A DNA stretch of 64,000 nt from Hirudo medicinalis. Taxonomy: Eukaryota > Annelida > Clitellata > Hirudinida > Hirudinidae. The notes beneath the pieces were generated by a model, which saw only the letters and a list, made by a program, of their open reading frames with translations, did not search any database and was not told the DNA's origin. A program made the position numbers and the translations under genes. This document shows, one piece after another, positions 36,286 to 47,300 of the stretch; the stretch's first letter is position 1, and each line of letters starts with the position of its first letter. The DNA is taken from assembly GCA_011800805.1 (NCBI GenBank), contig MPNW01000105.1, positions 222,911 to 286,910 on the forward strand. Reading direction: 5' to 3'.

Positions 36286-36605
36286 GAAACAGCTAAATTT
36301 CTAAAAAATATTAAGTTTTATTGCTTGCTTGAATAGCTTTATTATTTTTTATAAAAATTCTATTGGTTCAATTAGTTATTGCCCCCATCATTGAACCTCC
36401 ATCGTTGACATATTATCACATCCTGTTGTATTCCAATGAAGTTATTTCAAACTTGTTAATGATCTGTAATGTTAAGTAAAGATATCTTTAGAAGCTAAAG
36501 GCATTTAAATTAATAAAATTACAAAATAAACTTTTATTATTGGATTGGATAATTCATCTGCAATATATGCCAAAATAGTACTTAGAAACTCCTACCACGG
36601 AGCGT

Positions 36606-36719
36606 ACCGACAGGGAATCATCAGAGGAGTGCCCCCATCACCGAACGTTTCGGCCCAAACTCCTTACGTTCTCAGGGGGTGGACCACACCCGTTTGATCA
36701 GGCGGGTGTCCCTGTCGGT
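36606..36719. repeat. Structured foldback element
   Basis: An 11-base perfect inverted pair, ACCGACAGGGA (36,606-36,616) and TCCCTGTCGGT (36,709-36,719), closes a GC-rich 114-base unit in AT-rich DNA. Inside are further pairs: ACACCCG (36,686-36,692) with CGGGTGT (36,703-36,709), CCCCC (near 36,642) with GGGGG (near 36,675), and CCGAACGTTTCGG. The nested pairing suggests either a small foldback transposon or a folded RNA. It is not a tRNA or 5S rRNA. Confidence 0.55.
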
Positions 36720-38272
36720 TATTACTCTACGTTTACCATCATCTGAACATTGCCCATAATATGGTTATCGACTAAAGACTCGCGGTGACCTTTACACATC
36801 GACACCATATAATGCAAACTGAGCGTTATATTTTCTTTGTAGCGGTCGCCTTCACTTTGAAAATTACGCTCACCGACTGAATATCAAAATAACAACTTCC
36901 TCGTTCCCAATCATCAGATCATAATGAAGAGAGCGTTAACAAAACTTGCCCACCTTTCTTCCTACTTATTATGGTTGTCCTGATCATTCCCAGTATCTGT
37001 ATTGGTTCTTATTGCGCCTCTGTAAACTGCTTCGATTGCCTGTTGCTTCTTATGATTCCGATTCCTTCTCTCCAGATGATCCCACATTTTATGCTCATTC
37101 TCATCCAGCCAAGCCTTAACGGCTCTGATTTTGCAAACCAACTGGTTACCCATTCATCTCCGCATCATAAAAATTGCATTTATCACCTTATCTCTATCAC
37201 TTCACACACTGCCGCCACATATCTGATTGCTTTTGGTTTATCTTTTCTCCCATTCATTTACACCAACCAGTCTTCAGGTCATCTTGTGAACCGAGGTTTC
37301 CGGCACTACCGCGATAAGTTTTTAGATAGTTTTTTTTGTCAGTAATAACTTCAATAACCCTACTCACTTTCTTCGTACCACACACATGAATACAGTCTCT
37401 CATTTGCTAAATCTACTTTCAAACTCTTTTCTATTTGCATAGCAATGTTATGGTCCAAGATTATACTCTTCAATTCCATTATCAATAAAAGATCAATTTC
37501 GATCTTGTCCTTTCAATATTCTTTATCTGTTGTTTAAAAAGTCTTACAAGTTGTATATCGCGAGGTATTCTCTAAATAGTTCATTTGTTTACTTTTGCTC
37601 TTACGGTGCCTACTCGTAACGTAAATTTTAATGAGGGTCAGTCTGATAGCGGAAGCTTGCGTTCCCTTAGGGCCGACCCTTGAGTTATTTTATTTGGTTT
37701 CTTGTGTTGCTTTGGTGTCTGTTATTGAGGTGCTTGGTTGAACAAAATTGCTCAAAATAAAAAAAACCTAATTTACCCTATTTCCACCGCCCAATCCAAT
37801 GCCTCCACATCCTAGCTTCCCTAAAGGCTACAACGCTGGCCTAGTCGAAAGCCATCGAGCAACTGTTAAGGTATTCACTCTTAAAACCAAAATATACCAA
37901 CCCGTCCGAGTTTTGCATTTACAACCATCACAACCTTTTGGAAAATCAAACATTGAAACCATTTATTGCTAACCTATCCCAGATTTCAAATCAACAAACT
38001 TTTTAAGCCACTTGGCAAAGTTACTAATTTTTCACAAAAAGCAAACCTAGCCATTTCGGCCTGTCATCTGATCGAAAGCAAGCAACTAACATGGGTCTAA
38101 TAATTCTACAGACCAATTTAGATCAAAGCGACATAGTCGAGAAGTTTCACATTCTAGAACACGAACTGAAAGCTCATCTCAGGAGAATAACAATCGGCAG
38201 AACTGCAAAATGATTAAATGTATTTGTTGAGAGTATCTTGGTGTGTCCAATTTGCCTAGAAACTTCTTAATC
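36720..38272. other. Spacer with unclassified coding-like remnant
   Basis: On the minus strand at 36,962-37,153 a 63-residue frame reads MGNQLVCKIRAVKAWLDENE then HKMWDHLERRNRNHKKQQAI and on. Its composition is protein-like but it has no partner exons or known match. It could be a transposon remnant. Near 37,610-37,770 the sequence ends in GGTGCTTGGTTGAACAAAAT and an A-rich run, similar to a retroposon tail. Nothing else is supported. Confidence 0.4.
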
Positions 38273-38845
38273 TTATTTTCCGTAGAATGGGAGACCTTCG
38301 AGCTCCGACAAGCTCTCCAGGGCCTTTCCAACTTCTTTTTCGTTCTCACATATGAGAATTACTTCACCAGTGTCTTTAACGTATGCCTGGCTATTGCCTA
38401 TTATCAATGTCGAAGTGTCTTTAGACAGGGATGCAATCCTTTTGTTTCGATCCTTAATATCATCAAGGTTCAGCTTATATCCGAAACGTGTTGTCCCGAG
38501 GAGCTGAACTTGCTTGATGTCACCTGTTTTTTCTACGTCCGACCCCGCACCACGAAGCATTGCGACGATTTCTTCTGCTCCCCGTTCAGCTTGGTTCAGT
38601 GATCTTGCCCCACACACATAGATTCGACCACTTTCATAGATTGAAGCTGCCAATGATTCTTGCTCGAAACGGAACAGAAAGTGAATCTTTCCAACGAGTT
38701 CATCAACAACAAAAATTGGATTTTTGCCTTTCAGTTCGGAAATGTCAATCGCTTTTCTGGTGTCGAAATAACAAGTTGTAGACATAATGTTGAAGTTGTT
38801 TCCCAAATCTTCAAAATCAGCAGGATTTTCGGAGTCCATCTTCAA
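38273..38845 (-). CDS. Divergent TBP-like protein, intronless
   Basis: The TBP fold binds the DNA minor groove through two pseudo-repeats. This single-exon frame (190 residues) matches the fold's pattern: NIMSTTCYFDTRKAIDISEL in the place of TBP's NIVSTVNLGCKLDLK.IAL (about residues 19-38), LAASIYESGRIYVCGARSLN in the place of [20 protein letters not shown] (about 64-83), and then an A..A...I..ML helix. Repeat 2 begins IKQVQLLGTTRFGYKLNLDD (about 109-128) and ends with DTGEVILICENEKEVGKALE in the place of the SGK..LTGA. segment (about 160-179). The phenylalanines that kink DNA in TBP are not clearly kept, and repeat 2 is short because the EPELFPGLIYR region is missing. Compared with TBPL1/TRF2 it is more divergent. 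Lack of introns hints at a retrocopy or a fast-evolving lineage gene. The frame is intact. Confidence 0.68.
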   Translation of the reverse strand: MKMDSENPADFEDLGNNFNIMSTTCYFDTRKAIDISELKGKNPIFVVDELVGKIHFLFRFEQESLAASIYESGRIYVCGARSLNQAERGAEEIVAMLRGAGSDVEKTGDIKQVQLLGTTRFGYKLNLDDIKDRNKRIASLSKDTSTLIIGNSQAYVKDTGEVILICENEKEVGKALESLSELEGLPFYGK

Positions 38846-41333
38846 AAATCGATAAAAAACCCACTGGAGGCGACTTTCTTCACAGACGAGCTAGCAGTCG
38901 ACTCAGACAAAATGGCAGACGAGTACTAGCTGAACTCTCATGTGAGAAAAGCTTTAAATCTATTGGTTAATTTGAATTCTTGATGCTCTCTTAACTAATT
39001 TTTTTTTTATAACTGTTAACTACATTACTTAATTTTATAACTGTATTGTAATAATTGTTTCATCAATTGTTTGCACTTTTGGACTTTTTTTAATGTGGAT
39101 CTGGAGGCATTCAAAATGTCCTACAAAGTCTAAAAAGTGTTTCGTCTCGAATAAAATTTGAATTTGACGAATTTAAAGTAAAAATATTGTGGTTGATTTT
39201 TCAAATTAATTGTTGAAACGAGATTCATACCACTTTATCTAAATCATGCTCTTAAAAATGTTTCAATATAATGTTAGTATAATAAGTTGGATTGATTTTC
39301 AAAATTATTTTTTGGGTATGATTCTGTCTTTTTCTATTTTCCGATATCTGAGTTTCATAAACGCAATGCGATTCCCTATCTGCGCAGTAGCTTGATGTGC
39401 CTCGTTCTAGCTAGAATTTTCTGGAATAAATTAGATTATCCAAAACATAGGTAAACACCATCGATGTTTTAACAAAGGGCATTGATCTTTAGCATCAACG
39501 TTATTTTCTTCACCAGTTGGTGAGAAATTGAGCTGCTAGATGACCAACCATTGGTAAGCAGCTATTGTAAAACCATAAACATATTAAGTCCCAATATCTT
39601 TAATGGAAGCATCTCTAATTCACTAAGGCTCTGTAATCTTTCTTAAAGAATAACTTATTAGTTCGAATCATAACTTCACCATTACAAGAGCAACAGTGAT
39701 TCTGGCATAATTATAAATGAAGATTGACTTGTAACAATAATATCAATGTAACAACAAAATATGACAAATAATAGATAAAAGTGAAGGATAAAGTTCTTGA
39801 AGCCAATGGAAACACTAACAAATATAACTTTTTATCACTGCTATATTTTGATCTAAAACAAAGAATAATGGTTTACATCTGAAAGGACTGGCAGTTCCAT
39901 CAAATGAAGATGAAAGTAATAGAGTTCTATTGTGATTGAAAACAATGCAATTCTCCAAAAGATTTCCATACCAATACAGAGATTATGGAGATGGTAACAT
40001 TTAGCCCAACAATGATTTTGATTATGACTTTTACATCTCATGCGAGGAGAAAGTTATGAAGAGGAAGAGGATTGTGATGATGATGATCATGGGAATTAGC
40101 AAATAAAAATTGATGAGCAAGGTTGAACAAGGAACTTGGGCATTTATTGGCTGCAAATGAGAATCAGAGGAGATTCAAATCTGACGACCAGAGGCAACAA
40201 CTTATCTAACTACACACACTTTGCATGTAAGCTTGAACTGCATGGAAGAGGCTTGAATGTGACCAATTTGAGATAAGAACAATCAGCTATGTGACTCCAA
40301 CAAATTTTGCCATTGCTGTCCGTGTATGATGACAAACAACAATTGGAAAAGGCAAATGTGATCTGCAAGGAATGATTATAACAATTATGTTGATAAGTTG
40401 ATAATAACAATGACTAGAAAATCTACTAAAGCCATTTTGGTCTTTGAGGTCTTGTTTGAAGAATCTTAACCTCACTCCCTAAAAGCACAATGATTTTGCT
40501 GGCCTTCAGTCTTCTTACCAACTCATATGGCAATGTCACAGAAGAGTTTCTCGGTGTTTTCAGCCTCCTTTATTGAGGTCTTGGGAAAGAGCATCTCATG
40601 TTTATGCCCAAACTTCTTTCTCGTGGGCCGGCTCTTCCTGGAATGACACCTTGTGACTCTTGTTACCTGAAGACATGCATCTATAGCAGCCTCATCAAAA
40701 TCATGTTGCCAGCCTCATTAACAAACATCATCATCATAACTAATTGATGTTGTTGCAATGGTAGTTGGAGTTAATATTATTAGAATTGATAAACAAATTG
40801 CAATTGTTGCAATCATAAATATTATGGCAATTGGTAGCAATAACAATAATATTAATTTTTTAAATTCAATTTCCTTGATTGGAATTTTGGTACAGTTGAT
40901 AGAATAGCCTAAGCAACTGTTGTTCATATAATTACGTTACCATTTGCAACTAGACAATCATTTGAACTGTTTCTGAGAATTTTCTGAGAATTAAGAGGAA
41001 ACAATTAAAATTCTGCATCAGTTTAAAGCTGGATTGAAATAATTGGCATTTAAATTTGGGTTGCGATTTGTTGACTTTATCATTACTGCAGACAATGTTT
41101 TGTTGTAATTCTGTGTATCATAATGTTTAAGTCATGGCCTTCCTTAGTAATCATAATCATTTCGTCATCTGCTAACTTGCTAAGATTGTTGCCAGTAACA
41201 AGAGAACGGAGGAAAGTCATTATCATATTGGCCATTGGTTTGTCAGTTATCTAGCCTTCTTCCTTAGAGGTATCAACATAATATTAAGAGGTGAATTGCC
41301 AAATAAATTACTAACAAATTAGTCGGAGAGAAC
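38846..41333. other. Spacer between the TBP-like and macro-PARP genes
   Basis: About 2.5 kb without a supported exon. Composed of AT-rich DNA with scattered ATAAT and GATGAT short repeats (near 40,070-40,090 and 40,725-40,860). It must hold the promoters of the TBP-like gene (-) and the macro-PARP gene (+). Confidence 0.5.
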
Positions 41334-44300
41334 ATGTCTGACAGTTCCATCCAGGAGCTGGTTATGTCTCTCTGCGAAAAAAAAGAAGGTAAGTTCAACA
41401 AGAAGGCCTTGACGAAGAGGTGTTCCATGATTTCTGTTGGAATGGGTCATTATTTTCTTCATCTGCTTCACGCTAAAATTTCAGAGATTAAATGATAATG
41501 TTAAACATCTTCCAATAATTTCATTAAAATTATATACCAGGGCCACTTAGTCATTTAATGAGTAAAACAGTGGCTGTATATTCACACGTGACTCCGAGAA
41601 TGGTTTTTCCAAATTTATTCTTTCTGTTTTGAGTGAGGTTTCACAAAAGTTTGGTGAAGATCGCTTGAATACTGTATACAATCCTACAATTGAATTTTTA
41701 TACGTATTTCCAATGAGTGAGGGAGTCGTGAGAGTGTTTAATTTTCCGAGAGAAAAGATTATACTGTTATTAATTCACTTGGAGTCCCCTTATTACAACG
41801 GTGGAAAAGTTGTTAAACATGACGAGGGAAAGGATTTCGTGGATGTAACGTTCGAAAACTCAACTGGTAATTATGAATTTAGTTATTTCACTTTTGATTT
41901 CAACTTTAAATCGCCTAACTGTCGATATTTGTAACGCTGCATGTATTTAATTAACCTTCGAAACTATCATTTAGTTGCTCAACATTTTCTGGATGTTGGA
42001 TTGATAACAATAGATGGAAATGATTACAAGATTTGCCCCACATCAGAGAGCCAAAAATTGATCTCTTTTCAAATTACTGGATTATCAACATCAGTAAATG
42101 AAGAAATTCTGTTGATGTACTTGGAAAACAAGACAGGTGCTTCTGATGAAGCCATAAAAATTTTAAGCTTTGATTCTGAAGAAGGATATGCTACTTTTTG
42201 CTTTCCAACTTTTGATGGTAGACCTAGTTGTTTTACCCTTTGTGGATGAATTTTTTGAAATAAATTTACATTTAATAGGTTTAAAAGAGACCTTGCAAAA
42301 CACTAAACATCACCTTTGTGAGTGTGAGCTAAAGTTTCTGGAAATTTGTGATGATTTTGCTGATTTTAAAAGACTATCATGTGCCATCAAAGTTTGGATG
42401 TCAAGACTGATAAATGAATTTAATCTCAAACTGATTTTTGAAAAGCATGGCCATGAAATTACAAAAATTTACATCAATGAAACAGATCAAACAGCCACAA
42501 TAACCTATGCTACTCCTAAAGGTTTTGTGATTCTTGAGCCTAAAACAACTTATGCATTCTGATTTCTTTTTTTTTCTTTTTTTCAGATTTAGGATTGTAT
42601 AAAGAGATTCATTCATTTGAAGATATTTCATTTAATGTCCAAATGTTGATTCCCAAATTTTCTCCCTCAAGTTATGATAGTGATGTCCTTCCTGACAGAT
42701 ATATTGTGACTAATCTGCCACTTATTTTTGATAATGAGCATCTTATTCAATATTTTAGTGATTTTTTGTTGGGAAAAGAGATTTCCAAGGTTTATTATGC
42801 TAGATCTCAGCCATGCATTGCACTAGTAGTTTTTAAGCTTCAACAGGGTCTGTGCTTTAGTTGGTTTGAATTGATGTGACATCTCTCTATGTATTAATAA
42901 GGTAACATTTGAATTTGTTTAGATTTTGAATCACTTCAGAGAGTTGTTTATTCCAAACCTTTTCATGACAAAATGTTGGGAGTCAAGCAGGTTCCAAAGC
43001 CAAAATCTATTCAAGTTTTCAATGTTTCTGGTATTCCACCTGATTCAATAAGAAATTATTTTGAAAGCCAAAAATTTTTCAATAAGAAAATTACAAAGGA
43101 ATTTTGTGGAGATGATTTTGCGCTCTTGTGGTTTGAGAATCCATCATGTAAATGTTGAATTTTTCATATTTACATCAAATGTTTTATTGCTTGGTTAAAT
43201 ATGACTTATTTAGCTATTTATTTTAATTTTCATTTAACTCCAATGATGACTAAATTGAAGGTCTCGAAGAAATTGTTAATGCTGGGGATCACATTTTGAA
43301 GGATAAAAAATTGAAATTATCCTTGCATTATGAAAGTGTTAGTTCATTTTATTATTTCTCTTAATTAATCGACATTAGGCAATGACTAACAAAACAAATG
43401 TTCAATTACAATTTTACATTTGAACTCATTTACTTCAGTTTGGAATCATCTATCCCACAGAGGACAATTCAGATTGCAGATGCTGGCTACAAAAATACTT
43501 TTCTGTCAAGTTGGAGCCAGCACTTGTAAATTTTATGCTGAAAAGTGACAAGAGTAGGAAATCAATTGAAGCAGAACTTGAGAAAAGATGTGGTGTCATC
43601 TCCTGGCCAGAAGCTTTGTTGGAAAGTGATGAGCTTGTTGAACTGAGAATAAAATTCAACAAACACAAACCTTTTGATCTGGACAGAATTCATACATGGG
43701 AAAAAGATTGCTTGCAATTAATTAATGATACCAAAAATTTACTTCATGTTTGCAAGATTAACTTGGCAAAGGAGACACATTCCAATGTTGTTTCCCAACT
43801 GTTTGATTCATTGGAAAAACCGAAGAGTTTGACCAAGTTGAAGTCTGGAGAAATTAGAGCATGGGATGATATTCTTGTTCATTACAAAGCTACTTTCTTA
43901 ACATTGGCAGGTACGAGAAAGATGGTTGAAAAAATTCAGCATTCTACAAATGAAATAGAGTCCAAAGAACAAATAATATTGCATAGAAGTTTATCGATGG
44001 TGACAAAAGATTTGCCACTGAAGCCATACCAAATTGATTTTATAAAGAAGAAACAACTACTCAACTTGGTTAATGTTAAGTGTGATTTTAAAGAGAGTTG
44101 CATCTCGCTCTGGGGTCTCCCGGATGATATAAAAGAAACCGAGTTTAAAATTCATGGTTTATTGAGCAAGTCTTTGTGCAAAAGAATAGATTGTAAAAGT
44201 TTTATTGTGGAATTGCTTAGAGATCAACCCAAAATTTTGGATCATATTGATGATGCTTTTCTCAAATTAAACTTAGCAGTGGCTTTGTCTGTCAGCAGTT

Positions 44301-47300
44301 CAAGCACTTTGCTCTTTTATGCATCCAACAATTCTGAGGTGGATGTTGCTTTATCTGTTTTGAATTCAAAACTGACTCAGAAAGAAATTCCTCTGGATGA
44401 GAACACTCAAGCAACGCTCGTTAAAACAGAGTGGGCAGAAATAGTTGAGATGTTTAGGAGTAGTTATCTTTTGGTCATTAAATGCAATGAATTAAGTATA
44501 ACCATCAGTGGTTTAGTGGATGTTGTTAATTTAGCCTTAGAGTCCATAAATTCATACTTTGATGAGCACGCATTTTACCAGAAGGAAATAGTCATTCCAA
44601 AAAGCAAGTACCAGATTATTACTATGCATCTGCAAGATGAAATGAAGACATTATTGAAGGAGCACAATGATGATAAATTAAACAAACTTGAAATTCAAAA
44701 CAAACCATCTTGTTGGCAGCTAAGTGGTACAAGACCAAATGTTGAGCTCATGGGCAAGAAAATTGGAGACCTGCTGCAAAAAATAAAGTCGTACAAGAAA
44801 ATGATCCCCTTGGATGAGTTTAATGCTTATGCTCAATCCCAAGAAGGAATGTTGGCTTTGAAGGCAATTGCAAGCAACACTAAAACGGTGATTGAGCTTT
44901 GCGATCCAGCAAGTGAAAAGGAAGAATTTGATGTTGAAACTGAATTTTCTAATAAACTAAAAGCCAGCATATCTTTGGGACAATATGCAATTCTTAATGT
45001 GGTGCATGGATGCATTTTGAAAAGCAATGTGGATGTTATTGTGAATGCTGCCAACGGGAAATTACATCACATCGGAGGTGTGGCAAAAATCATATCAGAT
45101 GCAGGTTGGATGATAATTTTCAATAAATATTAAATAACAATTTAAAAAACAATTTAAATAAATAACATTACAAGTTGTAATTTTTTCAAAATGTTTTTGC
45201 TTATTTTTTATACAGCTGGTCCAGACCTTACAAAAGAGTGCCAATCCTATGTGAAGAAAAATGGAGAGTTGAAGGTCTGTGATGTGTTTGCTTCCTCACC
45301 AGGAAATCTCAAGTTCAAGGCCGTTTTGCATGCAGTTGGACCAACTTACAGATCTTCTGAAAAGGTTAAAAGAGAGAAACAGCTTTTTGATGTTACAAAA
45401 AATATTTTAAAGTCCTCTGAACAGAATAAGTGGTCAAAAATTGCGCTCCCTGCCATATCCACCGGAGTCTTTGGTTTCCCTCTGGATGTGGTTGGTTAAT
45501 TTTGATTTGATTTGAGCTGAACCTTTCAAATGCTTAAAATACCTAACACTGCATTTACAGGCAGTGGACATCATATTGAAATGCATTAAGGATTTTGCTG
45601 AGGTTTCAAGGCACATGACAATCATTGAAATTGTTGATGTTAAAGTTCCTGTCATTGAAGAATTTCTAAAAAGCATCAAGAAGATATTTTCTGAAAAAGA
45701 TATTCTATTATTGAAAGAGGACTTGATAGAGGGAAGGAAATATGAGAGATTCAGAGGTTTTCAAAATTTCTTAAAATTTATTACATTATAAATGAACAAG
45801 AGTAATCTTATGTATTTGTAATCTTCATTACATTACTCATTTGTAAGGCATGTTTGAGTAATTATTGGATGAAACTCTTTAAATTTCACAATGTTCAATT
45901 GCTTAAATTGCCATCGTGTTAAACATTATGGTGCTCACTTTTATGTATTCAGAGACTAATATTACATCCTGCATTAGTAATAATTTCATTTAATAATAAC
46001 AGCAATAACATTTCTTATGTTTCAAATTATCAGCAAGCAATTCTGAAAAATCCAATGCTGAGATTCCAAGCTTGAAAAATAATAATTCCAAATATGAACA
46101 ATCTCCATTAAAACTTGTAAAAGGCTCCTTGATTGAACAGACGGTGAGTATTTGCTTAGCATTTGAAAACTTCAGTGCATTCTCTGACTGATTGATTCTG
46201 TGACTGATTCTCTGACTTGCTTCATTGGTTCTCCTAGGTTGATGTTATTGTAAATTCAGCATCCAGTGATCTAAATCTGACTCTTGGAATTGTTGCCAAG
46301 TTGATTTCACAGAAGGCAGGACCTGGAATGCAGAAAGCCTGCAGTGACCACATCAAAGAAAATGGAAATTTAAATTATGGAGACATTTTTGTCTCTGATG
46401 GTTTCTCATTGCCTTGCAAATTTGTGTTTCATGGATTGTGTGCTCCCTATGATACCTCAAATAAGTCATCAGAATTGGTAATGACGTGGCTCTTTAGGTT
46501 TAAGATTGTTATTAAGAATTCTGCTATTGATATTGATATTGTTTGCAGTCCATAAGATGTTTGATTGGAGCATCTTTAAAAGAAGCCAGCAAAAGAAAAC
46601 TGAAATCCATTGCATTTCCTGCATTTGGTACTGGAATACTGAAAGTGCCTGCCGATTTGGTGGCAAATTGGATGTACGAAGAGACGGAGAAATTCTTTAG
46701 CAACAATCCAATCACCTCTCTGACTGATTTGAGACTTGTTGTCTATGAGAAGGACTTTAAAGTCATTCAGGTTAGTTTCATTTTATTTGCTGAATGAGAA
46801 TGCAGGAAGTTACGAATTTTTCAAAGTGTGCATTTATAAGGAAGCCCATTAAATGATTCTGTTAAAGGATAAGATATGAAATGCTTTGAATATTTACCAT
46901 TGTGAATTTAAGTCAATAAGATAAAAAAAAATCTGAACAATGATAAATAACAATTAAGTTACCATCAAGTTTCCCTGTTTAGAAAATTGAGGAGTTTCTT
47001 AATTCTGGATGGAATGAGCAGAAATATGAGAGAAAATTAGTGAAGAAAACAGGTAAAACTTTCATGTGGTTGTCTTCCAAAAAAAATATGCTCAGGCTTT
47101 TACATTGCTTTTGATCTTATTTCTTAATTCTTCTTTTGGTGTTTGATCTGATGTAAGCTTATTGTCATTGAACATCCAAAATATTCTATTTGTATCAAGT
47201 GTAATTAATTGATTTTCTCAAATTAAAATCTTGACACAACTTTAGTAATTTCTAAATTGAGAGTTTTTGCAGAACACTGAAATCAAATCTTAAATTTCTT

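Noticed and set aside
36606..36719. Hammerhead or HDV-like ribozyme, or 5S rRNA
   Set aside because: CTGATGA and GAAAC both occur on the minus strand, but in an order and spacing that do not form a hammerhead core; no 5S internal control region is present.
36962..37153. Minus-strand 63-residue frame (AWLDENEHKMWDHLERRN)
   Set aside because: Protein-like composition but flanked by stops and frameshifts, no splice partners and no family I can name. Mentioned only as a possible remnant.
41334..41388. First coding exon of the macro-PARP (MSDSSIQELVMSLCEKKE)
   Set aside because: The donor AAG|GTAAGT is excellent, but it ends in phase 1 and no acceptor before 41,866 accepts that phase in frame. 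Left as a candidate only; an intermediate exon or a non-coding role is possible.
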